Shown here: positions 25,335-33,443 of the stretch, piece by piece
How positions within the stretch are numbered: the first letter of the stretch is position 1
Layout: each line of letters begins with the position of its first letter
Source of the DNA: CAYFZO01 sp965211995
GTDB lineage: Bacteria; Pseudomonadota; Gammaproteobacteria; Poriferisulfidales; Oxydemutatoraceae
Direction: 5' to 3'
NCBI GenBank assembly: GCA_965211995.1
Contig: OZ243040.1
Location: forward strand, 1,364,001 to 1,428,000
Length of the DNA stretch: 64,000 nt
Made by a program: the position numbers and the translations under genes
The notes under the pieces: generated by a model
Database searches by the model: none
The model's input: only the letters and a program-made list of their open reading frames with translations
Told to the model about the DNA's origin: nothing

Positions 25335-25818
25335 CAAGACCACGCTGCTGACCTCGCTGCTGCCGCTGCTCAAAGCGCAGGGCGTCAAGGTCGGCATGGT
25401 CAAGCACGCGCACCACAAGTTCGACACCGACCGTCCCGGCAAGGACAGTTATGAATTGCGCAAAGCGGGCGCGCAGCAGATGCTGGTGTCGTCGAGCAAG
25501 CGCTGGGCGCTGGTCACCGAATTGCTTGAGGGCGAGGACGAAGCAAATCTCGATGAGCTGATCGCGCACCTCGATCACGCCGCTCTCGACCTGATCCTGG
25601 TCGAGGGTTTCAAGCGCGAAGCGTTCCCGAAAATCGAACTGCACCGTCCCGAACTCGGCAAGCCGACGCTGTACCGCCACGACCGAAACATCATCGCCTT
25701 CGCAACCAACGGCGCGCCGCCCGCCGGCATTTCGATCCCGGTACTGGATCTCGGCGCACCCGCGAAAATTCGCAACTTCATCACCGACTTCATCAACGTC
25801 AAAACGGCGGACGCATAA
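25270..25818 (+). CDS. mobB: Molybdopterin-guanine dinucleotide biosynthesis adapter protein
   Basis: MobB (182 residues) is a GTP-binding accessory protein that assists MobA. The P-loop is CAYSGTGKTTLLTSLL near residue 17. KVGMVKHAHHKFDTDRPGKD and DLILVEGFKREAFPKIELHR are the conserved MobB segments. The ATG at 25270 (a double ATG) overlaps the stop of the chimeric mini-ORF. Length is close to the family's usual 170-180. It is the last moco gene in this run, with gltA following after a promoter. Confidence 0.94.
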   Translation: MMNRRSSIRPPILGFCAYSGTGKTTLLTSLLPLLKAQGVKVGMVKHAHHKFDTDRPGKDSYELRKAGAQQMLVSSSKRWALVTELLEGEDEANLDELIAHLDHAALDLILVEGFKREAFPKIELHRPELGKPTLYRHDRNIIAFATNGAPPAGISIPVLDLGAPAKIRNFITDFINVKTADA

Positions 25819-25849
25819 CCGCACGGCGCGCGCGTATCGCCCAATCCTG

Positions 25850-25855
25850 TATAAT
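25850..25855 (+). promoter_or_regulatory. -10 of gltA
   Basis: TATAAT at 25850-25855, preceded by CCTG, lies 27 bases before the gltA ATG in a 64-base spacer. No good -35 is present at 16-18 bases upstream. Confidence 0.55.
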
Positions 25856-25882
25856 TGCGCGTTTCACCGCAACGAACGCGTA

Positions 25883-27190
25883 ATGCCAAAGCAAGACACC
25901 GGCGTCAAACTCATCGGCAACCAAAGCGGCAGAGAAGTCGAATTGCCGGTGCTGCCCGGCGCCGAGGGTCCGAGCACCCTCGACGTCGGCAAACTGCCGC
26001 AGAAACTGGGCTATTTCACGTTTGACCCGGGCTTCGTATCCACCGCGAGTTGCGCCAGCAAGATCACCTACATAGACGGCAAAAAGGGGCTGCTCAGATA
26101 CCGCGGCTACCCGATTGAGGAACTCGCCGAACACAGCAACTTCATCGAATCGGCGTACCTGCTGTATTACGGCGAACTGCCGCAGCAAGCGCAACTCGAG
26201 GAATTCAACCGCCGTCTCGCCGAGCACGCCGCGCTCGAGCGCGCGACCATGACCGCGCTGCAAAACGCCTTCCCGAGCGACGCGCATCCGATGGCGATGC
26301 TGATGGCCGCGGTGAGCCTGATCGCCGCGCTGCACCATAAGGGAAAAGACGTGTACGACGCGAACTACCGCGAGACCGCGTTTCTGCGCCTGCTCGCGAA
26401 GATGGCGACAATCACCGCCTGGATCTTGCGTCATCACCTGGGCCGGGAGCCGGTGGCCCCCGACCCGCGGCGTCCGTACACCGAGAATTTCCTGCGGATG
26501 ATGTTCGCCGGCGACTCCCCCCCGGTCAGCGCCACTTTCGTGCAAGCGATGGATTTGATCCTGCTGCTGCACGCCGACCACGAACAAAACGCCTCGACCT
26601 CGGCGGTGCGCGTGATCGGCAGCACCGAAACCAGTCCGTACGCGGCGCTGGTCGGAGGCATCGCGTCGCTGTGGGGGCCGGCGCACGGCGGCGCCAACGA
26701 AGCCGTGGTCAAGATGCTCGAGAACATCGTGCGCTCGGGAGAATCCATCGGCCACTACATCGCCCGCGCGAAGGACAAGAAAGACAACTTCCGCCTGATG
26801 GGATTCGGGCACCGGGTGTATAAGCACTACGACCCGCGCGCCAAGATCATACGCGGAACCTGCCACAGCCTGCTGTCCGAACTCGAGCCGGACAACCCCA
26901 ACCGGCCGCTGCTCGATACCGCGATGAAACTCGAGGCGATTGCCCTCGAAGACGAGTATTTCATCTCGCGGAAGTTGTATCCGAACGTGGATTTCTACTC
27001 GGGCATCATCCTGAGCGCGATGAAACTGCCGCTCGACATGTTCACGGCGATCTTCGCCCTCGCCAGAACCGCCGGCTGGATCAGCCATTGGGATGAAATG
27101 ATGTCCGAGGGGCACGCGCGAATCTACCGCCCGCGCCAACTCTATACCGGCAACACCGAAAGAAACTACCTGCCGCTCGCGCAGCGCTGA
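25883..27190 (+). CDS. gltA: Citrate synthase
   Basis: The 435-residue enzyme condenses acetyl-CoA and oxaloacetate, the entry to the TCA cycle. It is the large proteobacterial type with an N-terminal beta domain (VELPVLPG...LGYFTFDPGF). Catalytic residues are the His in LWGPAHGGANEAV, the His in GFGHRVYKHYDPRA and the Asp in MKLPLDMFTAIFALARTAGW. The ATG at 25883 is preceded by a TATAAT. It ends 10 bases before the convergent MetX-family gene. icd and aceA lie 3-5 kb away, so citrate-cycle and glyoxylate genes cluster here. Confidence 0.97.
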   Translation: MPKQDTGVKLIGNQSGREVELPVLPGAEGPSTLDVGKLPQKLGYFTFDPGFVSTASCASKITYIDGKKGLLRYRGYPIEELAEHSNFIESAYLLYYGELPQQAQLEEFNRRLAEHAALERATMTALQNAFPSDAHPMAMLMAAVSLIAALHHKGKDVYDANYRETAFLRLLAKMATITAWILRHHLGREPVAPDPRRPYTENFLRMMFAGDSPPVSATFVQAMDLILLLHADHEQNASTSAVRVIGSTETSPYAALVGGIASLWGPAHGGANEAVVKMLENIVRSGESIGHYIARAKDKKDNFRLMGFGHRVYKHYDPRAKIIRGTCHSLLSELEPDNPNRPLLDTAMKLEAIALEDEYFISRKLYPNVDFYSGIILSAMKLPLDMFTAIFALARTAGWISHWDEMMSEGHARIYRPRQLYTGNTERNYLPLAQR

Positions 27191-27200
27191 CGCACCGCGG

Positions 27201-28364
27201 TCAACGCGCGGGGCCGAGTTTGGAAAAAAACTCGGCGACGACCGGCGCGAAATTTTCCGCGTCAACCAGAAAGGAATCGTGCCCGTAGATCGAGGCGAGT
27301 TCCTTATACGTGACTTGCCTGCCGGCCTTGACCAGCCCGTCGGCGATCTGGCGCTGCTGCTCGAGCGGAAACAGGATGTCGGTGGTGACGCCGATCACCA
27401 GCGTATGTTTTGCATGGATCCTCGCGAGGCCCGCGTTCACCGAACCGCCATGGTCGGCGACGTCGAACAAGTCCATCGCGCGTGAAAGATACAGGTAACT
27501 GTTGGCGTCGAAATTGCGCGCAAACTTCTTGGCGTTGTAGTCGAGATACGACTCAATCTCGAACTCGACGTCGAAAGGATCACCCGAGCGCTTGCCGGGC
27601 GCGACGCGCGCACGGTCGAACCGCCGCCGCCATTCCTCGGAGGCGCGATACGACATCAGGCCGAGTTTGCGCGCGAGTGTCATGCCCTTGAACGGTTCAT
27701 CGTCCGCCGGGTAAGCCCCGTCCAGCCAGTGCGGGTCGCAGCGGATGATCTCGCGTTGCAACGAACGCACCGCGATCGTGAAAGGCAATGCGCGGCACGC
27801 CGAAGAAATCGTCACCAAATTGTCCATCTCGTCCGGATACTGCAGCGCGTACGCGAGCGCGGTCATCCCGCCCATCGAACTGCCGACGACCGCGAGCGGA
27901 TGATCAATTCCAAGATCGTTCAGCGTGTGATGCGCGGACTTGGAGATGTCCTCGATTGAAAGTTCCGGAAATTCGGCGCCGTACGGGCGTGCGGTCGCGG
28001 GGTTGATCGAGGCCGGCGAGGTCGAGCCGAAGCAACTGCCGAGCGAATTGATGCAAATCACGTGAAACCGGCCGGTGTCTATCGGCTTGCCCGGCCCGAT
28101 CATGTATTCCCACCAGCCGGGCGACGGGTCCTCCGGCGAGGAGCACGCGTGCGCCGACGGCGACAGGCCGGTGAACACGAGCACGACGTTGTCGTGGTTC
28201 GGGGCCAGCGCGCCCCACGTCTCGTAGGCGATCCGCACCTCGGGCAGCCTGCCGCCCCGGTACATCACGAATTCGCGCATGGCGTAGTCGCCCGAAAGTT
28301 TGACGTAACGGGTCGCGGGCGAAATCGCCGGCGCGGCGGCTTGCTTGTCTGTGACGGCGCTCAT
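27201..28364 (-). CDS. metX: MetX-family homoserine/serine O-acyltransferase
   Basis: The 387-residue alpha/beta hydrolase-fold acyltransferase has the nucleophile in VGSSMGGMTAL, the Asp in TTDILFPLEQQ and the His in YGHDSFLVD. The region NSLGSCFGSTSPASINP differs from the usual MetX NxLGGCxGTTGP, and IAVRSLQREIIRCDP and YLYLSRAMDLFD also resemble, from memory, the MetX branch described as serine O-succinyltransferases. So the substrate could be homoserine (methionine route) or serine (cysteine route). The start is the ATG at 28364. It stands alone, convergent with gltA. Confidence 0.85.
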   Translation of the reverse strand: MSAVTDKQAAAPAISPATRYVKLSGDYAMREFVMYRGGRLPEVRIAYETWGALAPNHDNVVLVFTGLSPSAHACSSPEDPSPGWWEYMIGPGKPIDTGRFHVICINSLGSCFGSTSPASINPATARPYGAEFPELSIEDISKSAHHTLNDLGIDHPLAVVGSSMGGMTALAYALQYPDEMDNLVTISSACRALPFTIAVRSLQREIIRCDPHWLDGAYPADDEPFKGMTLARKLGLMSYRASEEWRRRFDRARVAPGKRSGDPFDVEFEIESYLDYNAKKFARNFDANSYLYLSRAMDLFDVADHGGSVNAGLARIHAKHTLVIGVTTDILFPLEQQRQIADGLVKAGRQVTYKELASIYGHDSFLVDAENFAPVVAEFFSKLGPAR

Positions 28365-28408
28365 AATCCGGTCGGCGCGGCTGTATCGGCTGCGAAAAGC
28401 GCCCTATT

Positions 28409-28819
28409 TTACTCGTCGCACATGGGCAGACAAAGCACGGCGACGACCGCCAAAAAGCCGAGCGTGCCGACCGTCCAGCGCGCCCACAGCGGCTCGATGA
28501 TCAACGCAACGGTGAACGCAAACGCGACCGTCAGTGAGACCGCGGACAATGCTTTCAGGCGCCGGCGCACGCAACCGCGCTCGCGCCAACGCCTGATGTC
28601 CTCGCCGAAGTGTTTGTTGTTCAGCAGCATTTGGTAAAAACGCTCGCTTGAACGCGCGTAACACGCCGCCGCGATGATCACGAACGGCGAGGTCGGCATG
28701 ACGGGGATCAGCAAACCGATAACGCCGACGGCCAGCGACAGATGGCCCGCGAGCAGGAACAGGTAACGATTGCCCGCCGAGGCCGCGGCTTTAGCAGGCT
28801 TGGCGCCGTTATCGAACAA
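28409..28819 (-). CDS. DUF454 (YbaN-like) inner-membrane protein
   Basis: The roughly 136-residue protein has two or three membrane helices. Its signature is LSLAVGVIGLLIPVMPTSPF followed by ARSSERFYQMLLNNKHFGED and a basic RRWRERGC. This is the DUF454/YbaN family of unknown function. No ATG fits; a TTG at 28819 overlapping the end of the chelatase gene by 11 bases is the best start, although the exact position is uncertain. It sits just downstream of the CbiX-like gene on the same strand. Confidence 0.8.
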   Translation of the reverse strand: MFDNGAKPAKAAASAGNRYLFLLAGHLSLAVGVIGLLIPVMPTSPFVIIAAACYARSSERFYQMLLNNKHFGEDIRRWRERGCVRRRLKALSAVSLTVAFAFTVALIIEPLWARWTVGTLGFLAVVAVLCLPMCDE

Positions 28820-29177
28820 GGTTCCGCTCCGCCAGTTCCAGCAGCAAACCCACGACCGCCCCGGACTTGCCGAGGTAGTCGCACAGGTGAATCCCGACGC
28901 CGGGATGTTCGTCGCGCTTTTTCTGCAGTTCCGCCGGGATGTCCCGCCTGACGTGACGGCCGGCGGCGAGGAAATAAGGCACGGCGAACACTTCACGCGC
29001 GCCCGCGTCTATGCAGCGCTGCACCCCCTGCGGGATCGAAGGCTCGGCGAGTTCAAGGAAAGCGCACTCGACGAGGTCAAACCGCCCCTCGCCCGCAAGC
29101 CGCGACGCGAGCGTGCGCACCTCGTCGTTGGAGGAATCCACCTTGCTGCCGTGGGCTATTAACAAAAACGCTTTCAT
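28809..29177 (-). CDS. CbiX/SirB-like sirohydrochlorin chelatase
   Basis: The 122-residue protein is a single-domain class II chelatase. The metal-binding His is in LLIAHGSKVDSSN, and the second His site is in VPYFLAAGRHVRRDIP. It is as short as the small CbiX (CbiXS) forms, which insert cobalt or iron into sirohydrochlorin as homodimers. No other siroheme or cobalamin gene is nearby, so the metal is not decided. The start is the ATG at 29177, only 6 bases after a TATAAT. Confidence 0.85.
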   Translation of the reverse strand: MKAFLLIAHGSKVDSSNDEVRTLASRLAGEGRFDLVECAFLELAEPSIPQGVQRCIDAGAREVFAVPYFLAAGRHVRRDIPAELQKKRDEHPGVGIHLCDYLGKSGAVVGLLLELAERNLVR

Positions 29178-29183
29178 TCTTAT

Positions 29184-29189
29184 ATTATA
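29184..29189 (-). promoter_or_regulatory. -10 immediately before the chelatase ATG
   Basis: The minus strand reads TATAAT at 29189-29184, ending 6 bases before the ATG at 29177. Transcription from this element would begin at or within a base or two of the start codon, so the message would be nearly leaderless. A different promoter further upstream remains possible. Confidence 0.4.
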
Positions 29190-29240
29190 GAGACTAATGC
29201 AAGACTAATGCGGTCCCCGACCGTGCGCCACGCTACCGAG

Positions 29241-29906
29241 ATGAAAAAAACAATCCCGCCCGTATGCCTGCTGCTGGCATTGACCGCCTGCTCGAACGTC
29301 GCCACGCAGATCAAGGGCCTCGGCAAATTGGACGTGGATCTGGTCAGCGACATTCATATCCTGGTGCTCAGAAACCACCTCCACGAAATGGCCCTGAAAC
29401 TTTACGACAGGAATCCGGATGAACTCGGTAAAACACCGGGGTTGTCGCTCGAAGCACGCCTCGCGCAGATCCTCGATCACCCGACCGACGTCTCGTACCG
29501 GGAACTCGACTACAAGCACAGCGTGCCCGCGATCGAGTTGGCTCTTGACCACGACTACCGCGGCGACCGCGTGTTTGCGCTGCTGCTCGGCATCAACAGC
29601 ATGCTGAAATTCTCGTATAACGATCTCAACGAATTGTTCATGTTCAACGAACTCGACCCGCAAAAACTTTATGACAGCGCCAGAAACCTCGAGAAGATCG
29701 CATCGCGGCTGCGCCTCGAAACCCGCCGCGGAAAACCGCTGATCAACTTGGGGCCGATGCACGGTCGAGGCGCGTTTGAAGACACCATCGCCCGTATGGC
29801 CGGCGTCCAGGACGTGATGGCCGAGATCATCGCCGCCAAAACGCAGCGCATCGTCAACAAAACGGTGCAAAGCGCCACGACCCTCCTTATCCCGGTCAAA
29901 CTCTAG
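29241..29906 (+). CDS. Predicted lipoprotein, unknown function
   Basis: The 221-residue protein starts MKKTIPPVCLLLALTACSNV, a clear lipoprotein signal with lipobox LTAC (Cys17). The mature part is mostly helical, with DHPTDVSYRELDYKHSVPA, a segment DYRGDRVFALLLGINSMLKF, and a C-terminal helical stretch. I do not recognise the family. The ATG at 29241 is chosen for the signal peptide, over an upstream in-frame start. Its last 50 or so codons are duplicated just downstream. It is divergent from the chelatase gene and convergent with icd. Confidence 0.75.
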   Translation: MKKTIPPVCLLLALTACSNVATQIKGLGKLDVDLVSDIHILVLRNHLHEMALKLYDRNPDELGKTPGLSLEARLAQILDHPTDVSYRELDYKHSVPAIELALDHDYRGDRVFALLLGINSMLKFSYNDLNELFMFNELDPQKLYDSARNLEKIASRLRLETRRGKPLINLGPMHGRGAFEDTIARMAGVQDVMAEIIAAKTQRIVNKTVQSATTLLIPVKL

Positions 29907-30076
29907 CGCCGCGCCGACGGAACTTGGGGCCGATGCACGGTCGAGGCGTGTTTGAAAACACCATCGCCCGCATGACCCGGCGGCCGGGACGTAATGGCCG
30001 GGATCATCGCCGCCAAAACGCAGCGCATCGTCAACAAAACGGTGCCGCACCCCTCCTTATCCCGCTCAGGCTTTGG
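29745..30076 (+). repeat. 176-bp-period duplication of the lipoprotein gene 3' end
   Basis: AACTTGGGGCCGATGCACGG starts at 29745 within the gene and again at 29921 beyond its stop. The second copy keeps long identical runs, such as the ATCATCGCCGCCAAAACGCA segment, but carries several substitutions and small indels, so it is older than the mob duplications. It has no start and ends in the icd spacer. The rest of 30077-30100 is too short to interpret. Confidence 0.85.
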
Positions 30077-30100
30077 GAGCGGGCCGGGCGGCAAAGATCT

Positions 30101-31468
30101 TCAGGAGGCGGACAGCCCGGCGAGTGCCGCGCCGCCCATGTTCTTGATCACTTCTTCACCGAAGCCCGAGGTCGTCACGAGGGTGGCGCCCGGCATCAGG
30201 CGCTGAAGGTCGGCGGCGACGTCGTCGCGGCTGCCGAGCCTGCGCACGCCGGCGGCGAGGCCGCCCCTGACGCGCGCGAGGTCGTAAGTGACGGTCTTCG
30301 CGGCGATCGCGCCGGCGACGCCGCCGAGAACGAGATCGGCGGCTTCGTTCCAACCCATGTAGCGCAGCATCATCTCAGCGGACAGGATGATCGAGCCGGG
30401 ATTGACGCGGTTTTTGCCGGCGTATTTCGGCGCGCTGCCGTGGGTCGCTTCAAACACCGCGACCGTGTCCGACATATTCGCACCCGGCGCGATGCCGATG
30501 CCGCCGACCTGCGCGGCCAGTGCGTCGGAAATGTAGTCGCCGTTGAGATTAAGCGTTGCGATAACGTCGTACTCGTCGGGCTTGAGCAGAATCTGCTGCA
30601 GAAAATTGTCGGCGATCACGTCCTTGACGACGATATCCCCGCCGCTCACGGGGTTTTTGAACTTGCGCCACGGGCCGTCGCCGATGACCTCGGCGCCGAA
30701 CTCCTCGGTCACCAATTCGTAGCCCCAGTTGCGGAAAGCGCCTTCGGTGAACTTCATGATGTTGCCCTTGTGCACCAGCGACACCGAACTGCGGTCATTG
30801 TCTATCGCGTAGCGCACCGCCATTCTGATCAGCCGCTGCGAGCCTTCCTGAGAGACCGGCTTGATGCCGATGCCCGAAGAGCCGGGAAAGCGGATGCCTT
30901 CGACTTTCATCGTATCCTGCAAAAACGAGATAACCTTGCGCACGTCGTCGGACTGGGCCGGCCACTCGATGCCGGCGTAGATGTCTTCGGTGTTCTCGCG
31001 GAACACCACCATATCGGTGGCGGACGACTGCTTCATCGGCGTCGGCGTGCCCGGAAAATAGCGGATCGGCCTGATGCAGGCGTAGAGGTCGAGCCGCTGG
31101 CGGATTGCGACGTTGAGCGAGCGGATGCCTTCGCCGACCGGCGTCGTCAGCGGCCCCTTGATCGAAACCGCGTAGTTGCACATCGCGTCGAAAGTCTCCT
31201 GCGGCAACCACTGGTCGGGGCCGTAGATCCCGGCCGCTTTTTCGCCGGCGTAGATCTCCATCCACACAATCCCGCGGCGGTCGGCGTAAGCCGAGGCGAC
31301 CGCGGCGTCCACCACCTGCCGCATCACCGGCGTGACGTCAACGCCGATGCCGTCGCCTTCGATGAACGGAATAACCGGGTGGTCGGGCACCGACAGCGAG
31401 CCGTCGGCGCGGTGCGTGATCGCGCCGCCCCGCTGCGGAACCTTTATATGTTGATACGCCACCACCAC
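30101..31468 (-). CDS. icd: NADP-dependent isocitrate dehydrogenase
   Basis: The enzyme oxidises isocitrate to 2-oxoglutarate. Signatures are IPFIEGDGIGVDV, the regulatory/substrate Ser in GIRSLNVAIRQ, VFRENTEDIYAGIEW and NLNGDYISDALAAQVGG. The protein is 455 residues against about 416 in E. coli. The excess is an insertion of about 25 residues between KTVTYDLA and RLMPGATLVT, plus a 12-residue C-terminal extension. The start is one of three adjacent GTG codons at 31468. It follows aceA by 21 bases, so the isocitrate branch-point enzymes are probably co-transcribed. Confidence 0.95.
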   Translation of the reverse strand: MVVAYQHIKVPQRGGAITHRADGSLSVPDHPVIPFIEGDGIGVDVTPVMRQVVDAAVASAYADRRGIVWMEIYAGEKAAGIYGPDQWLPQETFDAMCNYAVSIKGPLTTPVGEGIRSLNVAIRQRLDLYACIRPIRYFPGTPTPMKQSSATDMVVFRENTEDIYAGIEWPAQSDDVRKVISFLQDTMKVEGIRFPGSSGIGIKPVSQEGSQRLIRMAVRYAIDNDRSSVSLVHKGNIMKFTEGAFRNWGYELVTEEFGAEVIGDGPWRKFKNPVSGGDIVVKDVIADNFLQQILLKPDEYDVIATLNLNGDYISDALAAQVGGIGIAPGANMSDTVAVFEATHGSAPKYAGKNRVNPGSIILSAEMMLRYMGWNEAADLVLGGVAGAIAAKTVTYDLARVRGGLAAGVRRLGSRDDVAADLQRLMPGATLVTTSGFGEEVIKNMGGAALAGLSAS

Positions 31469-31489
31469 CGGCTCCGTTCTGAAATGGGT

Positions 31490-32767
31490 TCAGAACTGTT
31501 CTTCCTCGGTCGAGCCGGTCAGCGCGGTGACCGACGACGCGCCGCCCTGGATCACGGTGGTGACGTCGTCGAAATAGCCGGTGCCGACTTCGGCCTGGTG
31601 GCTCGAAAAGGTATAGCCCCGGTCGCGCGCCGCGAACTCTTTCTCCTGCACCAGATCAACGTAGGCGGTCATGCCCTTTTCGACGTAGCGCCCGGCGAGA
31701 TCGAACATGTTGAACCACATGTTGTGGATGCCCGCGAGCGTGATGAACTGGTACTTGTAGCCCATCGCGCCGAGTTCCTTCTGAAAGCGCGCGATCACCG
31801 CGTCGTCGAGTTTCTTCTTCCAGTTGAACGACGGCGAACAGTTGTACGCGAGCAACTGCCCGGGGTGCTCCTTGCGCACCGCTTCGGCAAAGCGCTTCGC
31901 TTCGTCGAGGTCGGGCACCGCGGTTTCGCACCACAGCAGGTCGGCGTAGGGCGCGTAGGCGACGGCGCGCGCAATCGCCTGGTCGAGGCCGGCATGGGTG
32001 CGGTAAAAGCCTTCGGCGGTGCGCTCGCCGGTGACGAACGGCGCATCGTGCGGGTCCACGTCGGAAGTCAGCAGGTTCGCCGCGTTGGCGTCGGTGCGCG
32101 CAAGAATGATCGTCGGGGTGTTGCTGATGTCGGCGGCGAGACGCGCGGCGACCAACTTCTGGATCGCTTCCTGCGTCGGCACCAGCACCTTGCCGCCCAT
32201 GTGCCCGCACTTCTTGGCCGATGCAAGTTGATCTTCGAAATGCACCCCGGCCGCGCCGGCGTCGATCATCGCTTTCATCAACTCGAACGCGTTGAGCACG
32301 CCGCCGAAACCGGCCTCGGCGTCGGCGACGATCGGCGCGAACATTTCCGCGCCCTCGTTGCCTTTCGCCCACTCGATCTGGTCGGCGCGCGCGAAAGTCC
32401 GGTTGATGCGCCGCACCACTTCGGGCACCGAATTCGCCGGATACAGCGACTGGTCGGGATACATCTCGCCGGCGAGATTGGCGTCGGCCGCGACCTGCCA
32501 TCCCGACAGGTAAATTGCTTTGACGCCGGCCTTGACCTGCTGCAAAGATTGACCGCCGCTCAAAGCACCGAGGCAGTTGAGGTAGTCCTCTGCGTGCAGC
32601 AGCCCCCACAACTTTTCCGCGCCGCGCCGCGCGTAAGTGAATTCGGCTTGCACCGAGCCCTGCAAGCGCACGACGTCGGCGGCGCCGTAGGTGCGCTTGA
32701 CGCGCCGCCACCGCGGGTCATCGTCCCAACTTTTTTGTATGGCCGCTATTCTCGCCTGCTTACTCAC
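31490..32767 (-). CDS. aceA: Isocitrate lyase
   Basis: AceA cleaves isocitrate to succinate and glyoxylate, the first step of the glyoxylate shunt. The active-site cysteine is in SAKKCGHMGGKVL; VHFEDQLAS and NCSPSFNWKKKLDD are family hallmarks. I start at the GTG at 32767, giving 425 residues and VSKQARIAAIQ, because a GGAGG lies 10 bases upstream; the longer frame is not AceA-like. No malate synthase is in the window. Growth on acetate or fatty acids is implied. Confidence 0.95.
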   Translation of the reverse strand: MSKQARIAAIQKSWDDDPRWRRVKRTYGAADVVRLQGSVQAEFTYARRGAEKLWGLLHAEDYLNCLGALSGGQSLQQVKAGVKAIYLSGWQVAADANLAGEMYPDQSLYPANSVPEVVRRINRTFARADQIEWAKGNEGAEMFAPIVADAEAGFGGVLNAFELMKAMIDAGAAGVHFEDQLASAKKCGHMGGKVLVPTQEAIQKLVAARLAADISNTPTIILARTDANAANLLTSDVDPHDAPFVTGERTAEGFYRTHAGLDQAIARAVAYAPYADLLWCETAVPDLDEAKRFAEAVRKEHPGQLLAYNCSPSFNWKKKLDDAVIARFQKELGAMGYKYQFITLAGIHNMWFNMFDLAGRYVEKGMTAYVDLVQEKEFAARDRGYTFSSHQAEVGTGYFDDVTTVIQGGASSVTALTGSTEEEQF

Positions 32768-33102
32768 TTTTTCGATGCCTCCGTGTTTATAAGGCGCTTC
32801 CCCCGAAACCGGCGACCGAAACGTGAGCGTAAGCCTCGGTGCGGAAGCGCGAACTGAAGCCAGAAAGGGTTCAAAAAACAATTTTATATGATAGCAGTTT
32901 CCACCCGCGGCATGGCGCCCGCGTTCAGCACATTCGTCTCCGTACGCTCGTTGTCCGGCGCGTGCGCGTCCGCGTCCCGGCACGTTCCCGGGGAAGCGGT
33001 TTTCAACGGCCTGCGGCGGCGGGCCGACTTCCTTTGCGTTGGTATTTCTCTCCCCGCCGGTCGGGTTGCGCCTGGGATTGCTCCCCTCTCAGGGGGCGCA
33101 GT
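32768..33102. other. aceA upstream region and left part of the 112-bp repeat
   Basis: The first 240 or so bases hold the aceA ribosome site and AT-rich stretches near 32878-32895 (TATCAT and TATAAA on the minus strand) that could be its promoter; this is weak. From about 33005 to 33102 lies the left part of a 112-base repeat unit, with CGGGCCGACTTCCTTTGCGT and CCCCTCTCAGGGG, which the IS element splits. No gene is seen. Confidence 0.5.
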
Positions 33103-33141
33103 TGACCTTTCCCCCGAAAAGGTAGCCATTTTCAGAGAGAC
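33103..33141 (+). repeat. IS left inverted repeat
   Basis: It begins TGACCTTTCCCCCGAAAAGG and continues through TAGCCATT to AGAGAGAC. It pairs with the reverse complement of 34268-34305 with a few mismatches in the middle. Confidence 0.88.
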
Positions 33142-33176
33142 TTTTCCGATAAAATCGACCATAAGGAGGTCTCATA

Positions 33177-33443
33177 ATGAAAGGCAAGCGATACAGCACA
33201 GAGAAAATCATAGGCATACTCAAGGAGTATGAAGCTGGCATACCGGTGCAGGATGTCGTCCGCAAGCATGGTATCGCCAACGGCACGTTTTATCGGTGGA
33301 AATCGAAGTACGGCGGCATGGAGGTGTCGGAAGCAAAGCGGTTACGGGAACTGGAATCGGAAAACGCGAAGTTGAAGCGACTGCTGGCGGATACGTTGCT
33401 GGACAAGACCGCACTTGAGGACGTACTCGGAAAAAAGTGGTGA
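33177..33443 (+). CDS. IS3-family transposase OrfA
   Basis: The 88-residue protein has a helix-turn-helix (YSTEKIIGILKEYEAGIPVQ, then DVVRKHGIANGTFYRW) and a leucine-zipper-like coiled coil (RELESENAKLKRLLADTLLD). It binds the IS ends and limits transposition when made alone. An AAGGAGG ribosome site precedes the ATG at 33177. It ends in KKW just after the slippery site, so part of the ribosomes should shift -1 into orfB. Confidence 0.93.
   Translation: MKGKRYSTEKIIGILKEYEAGIPVQDVVRKHGIANGTFYRWKSKYGGMEVSEAKRLRELESENAKLKRLLADTLLDKTALEDVLGKKW
33431..33437 (+). promoter_or_regulatory. Programmed -1 frameshift site A AAA AAG
   Basis: AAAAAAG at 33431-33437 reads A AAA AAG in the orfA frame, the classic IS3-family slippery heptamer, six bases before the orfA stop. 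Shifting -1 enters the orfB frame exactly. I did not find a clear downstream stimulatory stem-loop by eye. Confidence 0.8.

Noticed and set aside
29924..32857. 977-codon plus-strand ORF opposite icd and aceA
   Set aside because: Antisense shadow; both minus-strand genes have complete catalytic motifs and normal lengths, and the ORF has none.
32768..32983. N-terminal extension of isocitrate lyase
   Set aside because: Not AceA-like, and a GGAGG is correctly spaced before the GTG at 32767.
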